The position numbers and the translations under genes were made by a program. A DNA stretch of 64,000 bases from Mangifera indica (taxonomy: Eukaryota > Streptophyta > Magnoliopsida > Sapindales > Anacardiaceae): the NCBI RefSeq assembly GCF_011075055.1, contig NC_058140.1, positions 8,490,988 to 8,554,987 on the forward strand, written 5' to 3'. Numbering within the stretch: the stretch's first letter is position 1; every line of letters starts with the position of its first letter. Below the pieces are notes generated by a model that searched no databases, was not told the origin of the DNA, and saw only the letters and a program-made list of their open reading frames with translations. Below, one piece after another: positions 1-11,713 of this stretch.

Positions 1-149
1 TAGATCTATGAAAAGACTTACCAATTGTTCACCTTTTCACAGCACACATGCAAATGTTGACACTTTTTAGTTGTTGATGGCTTCTCAACATTTGCCGATG
101 GGTTGTTCTCTTGTTGTTTCACATCATCATCTGATAAGTCATCCAATTT

Positions 150-152
<3 letters not shown>

Positions 153-189
<37 letters not shown>
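153..189. repeat. (AT)n microsatellite
   Basis: An uninterrupted run of about 18 AT units within AT-rich DNA. Confidence 0.95.
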
Positions 190-190
<1 letters not shown>

Positions 191-328
191 CTATCATTAT
201 TCACTAACATAACTAATCAAAATAATAAAAAAAGTATAGTGGATAATAACTTGTAACGATCCTGATGTTTGAACATACGAATCATCAAGTCTCATAATCT
301 AATGCGTTATGAAAGATTGGAGTTCTTG

Positions 329-495
329 CATCTCCCTATGAAACATCGATGCCTATTATTGTCACTGCTCTTGTATCTTCCCATGAAACATCAATGCTTG
401 TTACTACCATTGTTCCTACATATTTATACAAAGTATTGATCCTTGTTCTTACATCTCTCTATGAATAATTGATGCATGTTGTTATCACTGGACCC
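329..495. repeat. degenerate short tandem repeat
   Basis: Units beginning near 329, 374, 416 and 451 share a core of the type catctccctatgaaacat followed by gatgcttgttnt. The period is irregular (about 35-45 bases). The last two units are strongly diverged. No coding meaning is evident. Confidence 0.5.
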
Positions 496-1749
496 ATATT
501 ATTACAGCTTACTGGTCCAACTGTTGTTACATCTAAAAGTTGATGACTCTTGCATGCTATGTAAAGAGCTATTAAAGATAGTTCTATGATACATTGCTAT
601 ACGTAGTCCTATGAATTAAGTGTCTTATAGGGAAGACCCTCTAATACTTTTGAGGATGGGAGGCACAAGAGGTAAACATCTATGGAAGGGATGTTGTACA
701 TAATGAGAGGCCTTTTACGACTCTCGGGGCTGTGTGGTGGGATAAGATGACACTCATGGAGGGGATACCTATCTAATATAAAAAGCACTAGGAATAATGA
801 GTTAAAGGCCTAATGATGAGAGAATCCGTAAATAGACGAAAATGATGGAGACGTGGGCACTAGCCACATAGGTAGAGGAAACTTATGTCGAGCAGGTTGC
901 CATGGGGACATAGGGTAGTTGAGACCTAGTAGTAGAAGATTGCGAAAACCCAATAAAGGTTGTCTAAAAGGCAACAAGATGAATTGATAGGGTATGTTCC
1001 TTATCGTCCAATTTTGTTTACTTATCATCTAATGATGCCTTTAGTATCACTCAGAGTCACACTCAACTCAGTCAGACATAATGTAGCTGTAATCACTTCT
1101 TAAAACATAAAGAAAATTTATAAGAATTAATGAAATAAAAGATGAAATGATAAAATTTTAAATCTATCAATGTTCAACTTACCGAAAGAACATCCTAAAG
1201 TATCGATATATCATCCAAGGTTAACATTACAATAATCCTCTACTTCAACATACAGGGTACTTGATCATTTGTTTCCAAAGTGACATAAGACAATAGATTT
1301 TGAATTGTCTCATAAATTTAATATTACACAATGTACAACATCTATAGTTAGTATTTACAATCATTGATATAAATTTTAATTTTATGGATTATGCGATACT
1401 TACTTGGAAAGCAATCAGGTATCTTAAAACATTGTGGCTAAGCAATGGGATCAGACTCATGTAGGGTGGGTAATATTATACATAGTACTAATATTTGCGA
1501 TGAATGTCTTTCCACATCGAATCAATTATTCTATTCCATGTTATCATCACCCATATGTACCGACTAAATACAAATAATGATCGGGTATTTTTGTTCTATT
1601 GTTTGCCCCTAATAGTCTCATAAATGCTAAAAACAATATTGCAAACTTCACAATGTCCTCATTATTCCCTAAATTTGATCACCAAGTGCTTGCTCGATCT
1701 CTTCTTAGGATAACAACTTCTTAATACCTAAGAAGTATTATTATTTCAA

Positions 1750-2043
1750 TCAAGACATCTCTGTACAATCAATGTAGTTGGAGACCTCTATGTCATCCTC
1801 AAAGATCGGACCAGTGACTAGCACAAACTTAACAGGGTTGAATTGAAACTCAAGACTATTTAATCTGAACCATATTTCTCTCACTGGGTCCCAATGGTTA
1901 ATCATAAAAAGTAACATTGCATGCATCAAAACAACACTAAACCTAGGCTCTACCAAATGCAATAAACGCTCGAAATAGGTTGTTTGAAATATAACTCTTT
2001 GAGTAAGCATTAATTTGTTTCTAATTATTGTCATGGTATCCAT
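1750..2043 (-). pseudogene. fragment resembling DUF1985 (Ulp1/MULE-associated domain)
   Basis: A 97-codon open frame contains an arrangement typical of the plant DUF1985 domain: a hydrophobic helix (VVLMHAMLLF), then a spaced block EIWFRLNSLEF, then FNPVKFVLVTG. DUF1985 is known mainly from Ulp1-like cysteine-protease genes carried by Mutator-like elements. No protease domain with His, Asp or Cys motifs is seen nearby, and no terminal inverted repeats were found, so this is a relic of about one domain. It could instead be part of a badly decayed host gene. The assignment rests on pattern recognition without a profile search. Confidence 0.4.
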
Positions 2044-3243
2044 TTTTGTCTAAAGTAACATGTGCACTTGAAATTTGTAAACGTAATTGAATCTGTACCC
2101 CTCTTCTTGATAGTTGATTGCAAATGCCTGAAGAATATACTAATTTGGTTATCACATTAATCAAAGATTAAAAGACTAATAACCAAAAGAGTAATTCAAA
2201 TCCAAATTAACTAGTTAGCATCGACGTCAACCTATTCTTCCCAAGGTCCAATAACTTCCATCAATCCACACTTTCATATATAAACATGTCGAAAAAAAGA
2301 GGAAAATAAAAAAGAAATTCACTTATTGTCATGCTATTACATCATCATAACTTCCATCAATCCACTATTTCATCCAAGAAGTTTCATCATTGGTTGGTGA
2401 TTGGTGAAGTTGTTGATTAGTTATCACTTAAAGGATCGCTTTAATGACCTCTGAATTTTCATCACTCTCACACCTTAAAACTTGTTGGATTTTTCTTGTT
2501 CATTCATGGGAAGAAATATGTTACATTCTTCTTCTTTAATCATAGGAAATCGAACTTGCCACACCCCCAACTTTGTTGCACACTTGCGAATTAGGTAGTG
2601 ATAATAATAATATTCCTTTGCTGCATTATTCTTCTTCAATCACAGGAAAATAAACCTTCACCTTTATCGCTTATGCTTTAATATGTATTATTTGTAAAAG
2701 AATATTATACATATATGCTTTAATATTATAGTAATATGTTTTAATATTATAGTAATATTAAAACATATAGAGGTGCTGTTTTTTTTTCTTCATTCATAGT
2801 AGCATAAGGGTAAGGGTATTTTTGAGTTTTTTCAGATTTTATGGTATTTTTGTGAAACTAGTGTGACGTGTGGCATTTTGTAAAGGTGGACCCATTTTGG
2901 GATAAAAACTTCAATATCCTTTAAAATAATATACGCAATTTCACTGGTATTGTATTGCAAACTTCTTTTAGCATCCCACAGCACAAAATTTGTTCCTCTT
3001 ACTTATTCATGCTAACATTAATTATAAAATGCGATATCGAAAAACCTAGTCTTTAACTTCCTTAGACATTCATGCGGATATAGAACGAAGTTGACAAAAC
3101 CTTATCTTTTATGATTACAAGTTTAACTTAGTTATTATGAATTTATTTTACTTATTATTTTGAAAACCCTTTATTGTTGAGAGCAATAGATTTTAGTCCT
3201 TATAATTTTGGACCATAATGATTTTGAATATTGCTAGATGCAC
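2044..3243. other. intergenic, no gene seen
   Basis: AT-rich sequence without a supportable gene. It contains one short perfect hairpin at 2734-2768. The stretch around 2790-2960 is somewhat richer in G and T but lacks an open frame with known motifs. Confidence 0.5.
2734..2768. repeat. perfect 16-bp hairpin
   Basis: The arm at 2734-2749 (atatgttttaatatta) is followed by a three-base loop and its exact reverse complement at 2753-2768. The flanks contain further degenerate copies of the ttaatattatagtaat unit, so it probably arose from local duplication and inversion. Confidence 0.8.
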
Positions 3244-3362
3244 AACTTTTGTGTACAAACAATATATATCATTATATGTTTAAATAGTTAAAAATTAAGA
3301 TAAAATTGTACTTAACACATAGTGACACATCATTATTTATATACAAAAATTGTGTATATATT
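3244..3362. mobile_element. MITE-like element, copy A (diverged)
   Basis: The core (a 'catta...tgtttaaatagttaaaaattaagataaaat...' layout) matches the centre of the MITE family described at 41511-41674. The ends, near acttttgtgtacaaa and tacaaaaattgtgta, are roughly inverted. It is the most diverged member and the least certain. Confidence 0.4.
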
Positions 3363-4099
3363 TTTATTTAATGATTTGATAAAACAATCCTTCAAACAGA
3401 GAGAGGTATGAATGGAATTGACGAGAGTAAGGTGATATTAGACTTTTCAATATATTTTTTTTTTATAATTTATTTTACCATTTATTTTTCATCTTTCCTT
3501 TATTTCCCCAAAATTTTTCATATTTCAATTTTTTTTTATATGTTTCCTGATGAAGTTCAAGAATTTTCATGCTACTTGATTAGGCACTTAAAAGCTAAGT
3601 AAAGGTGTGCATTATTTTCAGAAGAGTTAAATGACCAATCAATTTGAAACATCAATTTAGTCAACATCTTAATTAAGCCTAGTTGTTGCAATGATGCAAC
3701 TGAAAAGACAAAGAACAGAAAAGAAATTCAAAACTTTTTGAGTTGTACTTAATTCCCATATGTATAGTGCATATATTATCTTTTCTTGTTCACACACACA
3801 TAAAACCATCTAAAAAAGTTATCTTCAAATTTGGCTCATTCAATCCTACACATCATCCATGATGAGCCAAAGTGATAATTATTAAACAATATTTTTATTA
3901 ATTACAACAATTATAAAACTCATACAAAACTAGGCCTATATATTTACTAAATTACTCACTGATAACTCACAAACTTTACATTCACAAACTTATCACTCCT
4001 TACGCTAACTTACAACACAAGCATATTTTTTTTTTTTGCACACATGTACATGACAAGTGCTTGGTCATACATATACTTGATCATGCCAATTTTGTAGCC
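3363..4099. other. intergenic, no gene seen
   Basis: AT-rich sequence with homopolymer T runs. The open frame at 3408-3602 translates to low-complexity Phe/Ile/Tyr-rich residues and is not credible as a gene. Confidence 0.5.
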
Positions 4100-6700
4100 A
4101 ATTTCAATTTTTCATCATCCTTTTTAAGTGGTGGTTTGATACAAATTGGTCAATTGGTGGAAAAATCTAGAAAGATTGTTGACAAATATAAAACCTAGAT
4201 TCTTCGAAAGAGATTTGTAGAAAGACTCAGTGTATATATTTAACACTTCCTTACCAACTACTCTTATGTATTGTTGATCTACCATAATATTTTCTATTAA
4301 TGTTGCATTCACGTATTTAAGATTTAGTTTCTATTGCCTTGTTGACCTCATAAGTTAAGGTGCTTGCTCTTCTTGCTTTTTTGGTGGACTCAATTGAAGT
4401 TCTTCCACCACTCTTGGAAGTATTCTAGTCTGTCATAGACTTTCTGATTTTTTCAAAAAATCGAGGTCTAGTTTATTGACATTCTACAATTGGTTGCTCT
4501 TCTATAATTACTTCTTCACTTGGGTGCCCTTTGTCAAGTTTATCATTTCCTTTTACTCTTCCTAGAAGCTTTTCTCCAATCTCTTTGGATTTTAGTAGTA
4601 AATCTACCTACAATGACCACCATGAGGATGCCTTGTCAAATACCATGTTCCTAAAGATGTAACATCGTCACGCTGTTGAATCACAACACTTCTAACCTTT
4701 TCTTTGATAATCATAGCCTGCAAATATGCAACAAATTGTCTTTTTATCAAAATTGTTTCATTGTTGATTAGAGACGAATACATAGAAAACACATCCAAAT
4801 ATTCAAAAGTGGTTGACTGTTGGCTTGAGATTCTATAACTTCTTAAATGGTAACATAAAGCCAAGTCTTTCTTGGGGTAACCTATTGAGCACATAAGTTG
4901 TTGCATTTATACATTCAGCCTAGAAACACATTGGGACATTTTTTGGATGCAACATGCTTTTACAAGTCTTTGCCAAATGACGATTATTTCTTTTAGTGAC
5001 TCTATTTTGTTGTGGCGTGTTTGGACAAGAGAATTGTCTATGTATCTACAATCATGTAAGTATTTTAAAAGCTCATGTGATTTATACTTTCCCTTATTAT
5101 GTGTACATAGAGATTGAATTTTTTTGCTAACTTATTTTTTAAAATTTTGTTTGAATTCTTTGAACTTGGAAAAGGTCTTTATTTTTTCTTTCATAAAGTA
5201 AACTTAGACATACTTGGAGAAATCATCAATGAAGGCTATCATGCATTTGAATCTATTGATTGATGTTTATTTTATTAGTCCAAATATATCTGAGTGGATC
5301 AACTGAAGAGATGTCTTAGTCTTAAATGTTGAATCCTTATATGGGATTTGATGAGCCTTCCTAAATTGACATCACACATATATTATATCTTCTTTCACAT
5401 ATAATTGTGGGAGACCCTTAAACATAACTTTCTTTATCATCACTTTTAACTTATAGTAACTCATGTGCCTAAGCCTTCCATGCCACAAGTTTGGTGTCTC
5501 ACTTTTTCTTGTCTTGTCTACATATGTTGTTTGTGTTAATATTACATAGACAAACTTTAGTCTACGTCCTTTAATGATTGACTTACCTACAGGCTTTAAA
5601 CTACAGAACATGACATCATTTTGGCCAAACATTACATAATTGCTTGAAAGTCGTGGGTTATGACATTGCAACAGGATTTTTTTTTTCATTCCTTGCACAT
5701 CTAATATATTTTATAGTTGGACTTTTTGTGAGCCAAACCGAGACATTATCACAGTTTGGCCTACATAAGTAATAGACAACTTTAAGTTGTTTATAGTGAC
5801 AACTACCCTTCTCCTTTTGTATTTAAACATGTTTGATAACTTGTCTTTATCTCCAGCCATATGATTAGAACAACTTGAATATACTATCCAATCATCATTA
5901 TTATCTCTCACTATGATAAGGGTTATTGCCTCATTATCTGACTCAACAATACAAGAGGCTATGATCTCTTTTAAATCTTCAGTTGCATAGAATGCTTGAA
6001 AATCATATTCTCTTTCACGGTCATTCATTTTCATGGTAAAGGTTGTAGTATTTCCTTCTACTTATCTATATTGGCAATCTCTAGCAATGTAACATTTTTT
6101 CCCACAGTTGTAGCATATGCCATTGCGCCTCCGACTACTTTTCTCTCTATGAAGATTTTTGTCACAATCTCGACGAGCTCCCCTTAGTTTAGAGTTATTT
6201 CCATCAAATTGCTTTTGTCGATCTCTTTGGTTTTGATCTATCTACTATTTTCAAATTTTTCTATATTTATTATTTTATCTTTGTACCTTCTTTTGTTACT
6301 AAGAAAACACTCTCATAATCTTTCACTGAGACCTTGAACATTTGCTTTTCTAGAGTTTTTTTATTGGACAATATATTCTCTAACTACACCAATATTGGCT
6401 CTTTTACCCATCCACGGGTAATTGTAACTATCCCATTATACTTTGACCTCAACTTATGAATGATATTTCTCCTCACTGTCTTAGTGATTGCATTTTGATG
6501 ATTTAATTTGGACATTTCATCATAAAGAGATTTGATTCTAGAAAGGTATTGGCTTACCATCATACTTGTTGTGAGATTGATAAGAGCTTGTTCTTTAAAC
6601 ATTACAGTTTGCATTATTCGTCCTAGTGAATATTGTGGCTAGTGCATCCTAAGCCTTCCTTTGGTTTTTGCATTCTTGATGTCTTGTAGGCTCTTATCTT
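4100..6700 (-). mobile_element. Copia-1: truncated Ty1/copia element (gag-PR-IN)
   Basis: Decayed copia polyprotein reading right to left. Gag (6384-6660) has the order expected of the plant UBN2-type gag, including a block like YLSRIKSLYDEMSKLN. A zinc knuckle lies at about 6075-6120 but reads CYNCGKKCYIARDC, so the usual Gly-His pair is lost. Protease (5711-6034) reads WIVYSSCSNHMAGDKDKL; the catalytic Asp-Ser-Gly is degraded. The integrase zinc-binding region (5372-5698) has LWHGRLRHMSYYKLKVM. The integrase C-terminal part and Ser/Pro-rich linker occupy 4100-4906, with frames broken. Reverse transcriptase and RNase H are absent, and no flanking LTR was found. The 5' end abuts Copia-2 in the same orientation, near 6700. 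A dead relic. Confidence 0.85.
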
Positions 6701-7037
6701 TTACAGTCTCAAATTCTAATCAACTTTATACTCTCAAATTCTAATTATGCATCATCCACATCAACTACTTCAGGCTCATTATCTATCCCAAATTTTTCAT
6801 TTAACTTTCATTCTATGGAGAGTTTAATTGAAAAAGATTTTGGTAAAGGATTAACAAAATTTTTGGTGTTTGGCTTCTTCCTTTTCTCTAACTTTGGTAG
6901 TATCTCTTGTTCATGAACGTCACATCTCTTGATCTAGCACTATTCTTTTTCTTTGGATCCCATAATCTATAACCAAACTTTGCATCTCTATAAACAAAAA
7001 ATATACAAGTAGTGACGTTATCATTAAGTTTCTATCT

Positions 7038-7493
7038 TTATTTTAAGGTAAAGGCTTTGCAACTAAAATCCTTTAAGTGAAAATAACTGACATCTTTCCC
7101 AGTCCATACCTTCTTAAGAATATCATTCTCCAAAGGAACTAATAAAGATATGTTTATCAAGTAATAGGTAGTATAAAGTGCTTCTCCCCAAAATAGGTAA
7201 GGTAGATTTGCCATCTTGAGTAAACAGTTGACCTTTTCAATGATGGTTTTGTTCATTCTTTCAACCATACCATTATGTTGTGGGATATTAGGAAGTGTCT
7301 TCTCATGTCTGATGTCATGCTCTAAACAATAGTTCTCAAACGCTTTTGATGTGTATTCTCTTTCATTATCAGTACGAAAACACTTTAAGGATTTTTCTAT
7401 CTTTCTTTGTACCATGACACAAAACTTCTTAAAATACTCAAAAACTTGGTTTTTTGTTTTAAAAAAATGTCGATACCTATCATGAAGAATCAT
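7038..7493 (-). pseudogene. Copia-2 integrase core fragment
   Basis: This 151-codon open frame is the longest uninterrupted piece of Copia-2. It carries the copia integrase second catalytic Asp (RTDNEREY), the HNGMVERMNKTI block with the catalytic Glu, and a following GEALYTTYYLIN helix. The first catalytic Asp region lies upstream in another frame. As a piece of a dead retrotransposon it is not an independent gene. Confidence 0.85.
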
Positions 7494-8182
7494 CGATAAA
7501 GGTCACAAAATATCTATTACCACTTATAATCTCTAACTCAATAAAACCACTTACATCAAAATAAACTAATTCAAATACATTTTCTTTTCTTTTAGGGGTG
7601 CCACTAAAAAAACACTCTATGTTGCTTGTCAAATAAACAAATATCACAAGAGTTTAAATTCATACCTTTGACAGAGGGAATAAGAGACTTCATTGCCAAT
7701 ACTTGCAAGCCTTTCTCACCAATATAAGCCAATCTATATGCTACATGTCTAGCGAAACGTTATCTTCAACTACATTCACTTTAGCATTCAAGTCATTGTT
7801 AAACATTCAATTGAGTCTTGTATAATCCATGGTAAGCCTTGCTTTTAGCCATACTATAGAACCTTTTGTGAACTTCCACTTTTCATCACCAATAATGATA
7901 TATTATATATCCAAGGAATAAAAACATAACAAATTCAAATACAAACTTGGTATATGTCACACATTTTTTAAAGTCAATAAGTAACCCAACTCAGCCTACA
8001 CACACATCTCATTAACTCCTATTATATCTGCATAATTATTATTGCCTATCTTTGCTTTGCCAATTTTTCTTGGTTTGTACATAGAAAAAATATCTCTCTT
8101 AGGCATTACATGGTAACAAGCTCTTGAGTCAACAATCTACTTGATATCAACATTAAATTTCAATGATAAGATCATACTATTC

Positions 8183-8500
8183 CTAACAAGAAATTCCTAT
8201 TAGTTCTTCATTTTCATTAGATTTAGTTGTAGTTGTATCATGTTCATTCACCTTTTTCTTATTCTTTTCATTCTTAAACACTTTCTTGGAAACCTTACAA
8301 TTTCTCTTGATATGCCCCTTTTTGCCACAATGATAGCAAGTAAATTTTTCTTTTGACTGTGACCTACCTTTGGATTTACCATGCCTCTTAGGACCTTTAC
8401 TCTTACTTCTACCCTTGTTCTCTATGATAAGACCCTGTGAAGTGTCTCTATGCATATCATTGCATTTAGTCTTCTCATTATGCATGTTATCTTTTACCAT
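8183..8500 (-). pseudogene. Copia-2 gag C-terminus with CCHC zinc knuckle
   Basis: An open stretch of 105 codons is very rich in Lys, Arg and Ser and contains CYHCGKKGHIKRNC, a complete CX2CX4HX4C knuckle that binds nucleic acid in retrotransposon gag. The basic stretch before the knuckle is typical. The rest of gag lies upstream to about 9000 in broken frames. Confidence 0.85.
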
Positions 8501-9076
8501 CTACGAAGTTACTACATTATTTAAAGTAGAGTTATTAAGAGACACCACAAATGTCTCCCAATTATCTAACAAAGAACTCAAGAGAAGTAGTGTTTGCAAC
8601 TCATCATCTAAATGAATCTTCATGTTCCAACAGGTTCACTAAATCCTTAAAAACACTCAAGTGATCTACAATGGATTGCGTCTTTCTAACTTTCAAGTGC
8701 ACTACTCTTCTAATCACAAAGGCTTTATTTTAAGCATCATTCCTCTCGTACATATCTTTTAATTTCTTCCACAAAACTTGTGCATCAACTTCTTGTCTAA
8801 TATGTAGATACACTGAATTCTACCCATTGCCTGATATTTCCTATAGCCTTCCTATGTAGCTTTTTTCAATCATCTTTAGTTATCCCAATTGGCCTGCTAG
8901 ATCTAATTTAACATTATCAAATATATTTTTGTAGTATTGGAAATCCTCCATTATCGACTTCCAAATAGAATAATTGGTAGCTGACAGTTTAACCATGAAA
9001 CATGCTAAAGTTGAACCTTCCATCTTAATTCACACAATTAACCATACATCTAATTAACCTAGGCTTTGATATCATT

Positions 9077-9738
9077 TGTTGAGGCAACAAATAATAAATT
9101 TAATTGTGCAAATTAATTAAATAAATCAATCATAAGAAATATCATTGTGTGTAAGAAATAAAACAGATCAACCATAGACAAGAACACAAGATTTATGTGA
9201 AAAACCCTCTAGTGTAGAGGAAAAAAACCATGGACCAAATTCCAAGTTGAAACTACTATAAAAAATAAATCAAGTGCAATCACTCTTAAGTTAATTATAA
9301 ACTTAAGATCAACAGTAAAAAAATACTCAAATTATTTCTCTAGCCAAAACATCATAATACTTTGTAATTATGAATCAATACAAGAGAAATAACTATTTAA
9401 ATAATTCTTGAAATACACTCCTAATAATCTTGTTAATACCTAGTGAGGAATCAAAGGCCAAGAAAAAATCTAACATTTTCTTTCTCTAATCTGCGTAGGC
9501 CAAAAAAAAATGTGCAATTCTTACTTCAATTGTATGTCACACCTACAAATTTAAGAAAAGCATATTTATATCTCTTTATGACAAAAGCGGCAATGTAAAA
9601 TCATCTCAATTTTATTATTATTATTTAATAATGTGGGTTGAACCTTCAAGACTATTAAGCGAGCAGATTGAGACCTGATAATTAGTCTTGTCTCTATTAT
9701 TAATTATATATAGACATTAAACTATGTTTGAACCAACA
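9077..9738 (-). repeat. Copia-2 5' LTR
   Basis: The sequence starts TGTTGAGGCAAC and ends ACCAACA, giving the TGTTG...CAACA inverted ends usual for copia LTRs. It is placed exactly beside a decayed primer-binding site at about 9062-9074. Length is about 662 bases. No second LTR was found to the left, consistent with loss of the 3' half of the element. Confidence 0.7.
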
Positions 9739-10368
9739 AAACCACATTAAATCATGATTCAATTGTCAATTCAATTTTGGTCCAATGCAATTGTCCACGT
9801 TCGCATGACCTTGCCTTTTTTTTTTTTTTTTAATGATTGAGAGGACTCAATCATTGCATGGTTTGAAATGCACCATACGTTACATAAACTGAGTTTGGTT
9901 TTATTTTTATTAAAAGGTTTTTTATCAAGTAAAATTGAGTCGAAAAAATTAGGAAGCATACAATGCACCACCAAACTACACAGTTTTATTTGGTTACATA
10001 TTTTATTATATGTGTATTTAGATATTATATATAAAAATAAAATATAATCCACTTTTAATTGCGGTTCAATCAAGTTAATCAAATTGGTTTGTAATTAAAC
10101 CATTGATTTTACCATGGTTTAAGGTCAGCATATGCAACAGTGAAATTAGCCTTGATCAAGTTAAACATGCTAATTCATGGTTAAACCATGGGTTTCATTG
10201 TAGTTCAAGGCACAATTTAGTCCAAGTTTTGTTAGGATTGAAAATATCATCATATCATTTCATTTATGGTGTAATGTAAATATTTATTTATCTAAACAGT
10301 AGTATTTTTATGGTCTAAAGGACAGCCCAACTGGTCAAATCACAAAAAACTTAAAGCTTGAATTAAAA
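9739..10368. other. intergenic, no gene seen
   Basis: AT-rich sequence with several copies of palindromic catggtttaaccatgg-like words around 10085-10195. No credible gene on either strand. Confidence 0.5.
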
Positions 10369-11299
10369 GATCAAAAGACTATTTCTCACCCAAGTTTTAA
10401 TACAAATATAAATATATATTTGTAAGATTTTAAAAACCTAAATACCCACCAATTATATCATTTTCATTTAAATTTGTTCTTAACTATAAGAGTAAAATTA
10501 TCATTTAACCAATAATATTAAAAAACTAAAATTTTTTTTCGTTCTCACCCTATAGTTTAAAAAACTAATAGTTCCCCCCTTCCCTTCTCTCCCCCCCCCC
10601 CCCTCTCCCCCCAACCTAGAAGTTTGAAAAGTTACATTTTTCTCTTAGGGTATCATTCCTTCCCTTCTTTCTTCAGCAATATTCTCCAACCAACCTCCTA
10701 TCTATTGGTGATCCCTCCTGCATCCTAGATAATGACGTGTTCACTGTTCTTCAATCATGAACGTGACGAATCATCGAAATCTATTGATAAGTAGTTTCCT
10801 TCTTACCAGCTTCATTGCATTCATTGTTGAAAAACGATCCAAATCTAGATGGATCGACATTAGATGATTCTTTTGATGCCAATTTGTTGGCCAGAAAAAG
10901 ACAATTTGTCTTCGTTTGGTTGAAGAGACAGAGACAATTTGTCTTTGTCTAATGAAATTGGTCTGATGGAAGAGTTAATGATAGGAGAAGAAGATGGTAG
11001 GAATGTCAACCAATGGTAGGATGTCATTCGGTCGTTGGAGAAAAAAGAAAAAGCCTAGAAAAAATGCAACTTTTTAAAGCTTAATCATAAGAGAAATTAT
11101 TAGTTTTCTAAACTAAGGAGAGAAAATTATATAAATTTTTAGGATTTTACGATTTAATGATAAAATAATGATTTTACTTTTATCTCTAATAGAAAATTCT
11201 AATAAAAGTTAACTTATGGGTATGTGCTTAAGCTTTTAAAATTTTACAAATATATGTTTGTCTTTACATTAAAACATGGTGAGAAATATTCCTTTGACC
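10369..11299. mobile_element. Mutator-like TIR element, copy 1 (non-autonomous)
   Basis: Long terminal inverted repeats of about 190 bases. The left end gatcaaaagactatttctca matches the reverse complement of the right end, ggtcaaaggaatatttctca; further in, acatatatttgtaaaatttt recurs on both sides. The similarity continues weakly inward, making the element nearly a foldback. Its ends match those of the element at 18575-19721, so both belong to one family. No transposase frame is present. The 9-base flanks (gaattaaaa, taagcaaaa) agree at only six positions, so the target-site duplication is not secure here. It lies about 415 bases upstream of the start codon at 11714. Confidence 0.75.
10588..10602. 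repeat. poly-C tract
   Basis: A run of more than ten C bases within a pyrimidine-rich part of the left arm of the TIR element. Confidence 0.7.
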
Positions 11300-11713
11300 T
11301 AAGCAAAACACTGGTTATATACAGCAATAGTGTTTTGGTCTAACCAGTCCAATCAAACCAAAAACGAACCGGATAGGTCCGTGAGCAGGTCAAGGCCCGG
11401 TCCGAATATTAGAACATTGATAATAAGATGCTTTGATCTTCATATCTTATCACATTTTGTTACGGATGTCTTGGTCTCATCACCAAAGAAAGTTTCTTAT
11501 CACGTTTAGCAGTTACGTAGAAGCTACATATTATTAATTATTCAATATTCATCACATCATGTCTTTATCATCCTCAAATACGTTTCTACGGTCTAAATTG
11601 AACACCACTTTTTTCGTCTGCATTACCCTAGCAAGTGGACGCAGTCGTTACCCAACTCTGCTTCTTTCTCCTCGCCTAAACAACCAGAAGGAAACTCCGC
11701 CAAAAATTATCAC
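11300..11713 (+). promoter_or_regulatory. presumed promoter and 5' UTR of the 375-residue protein gene
   Basis: The stretch between the TIR element and the start codon. The last 120 bases become rich in C and T, as plant 5' UTRs often are. No confident TATA box could be picked. The role is inferred only from position. Confidence 0.35.

Larger units (their letters stand above)
1..1749. other. intergenic, no gene seen
   Basis: I see no convincing coding region on either strand. The stretch holds an AT microsatellite and a degenerate tandem repeat, listed separately. Short open frames here have no recognisable motifs. Confidence 0.5.
6700..9076 (-). mobile_element. Copia-2: truncated Ty1/copia element, internal region
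   Basis: TNT1-94-like copia remains in minus orientation. A decayed primer-binding site (TGATATCAAAGCC on the minus strand) sits directly left of the LTR at 9077. Gag carries an intact CCHC knuckle CYHCGKKGHIKRNC in the frame 8183-8500. A degenerate protease and pre-integrase stretch follows (about 7650-8180). The integrase core at 7038-7493 has FRTDNEREY, the HNGMVERMN signature and a following helix. The integrase C-terminal block (YKLWDPKKKNSARSRDV) lies at about 6900-7000. Reverse transcriptase and RNase H are missing: the integrase/RT linker (EPEVVDVDDA, near 6760) runs into the gag of Copia-1. Many stops and frame breaks; not functional. Confidence 0.85.

Noticed and set aside
10360..11308. 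9-base target duplication around the first Mutator-like element
   Set aside because: gaattaaaa and taagcaaaa agree at only six of nine positions, mostly A, so it is not claimed.
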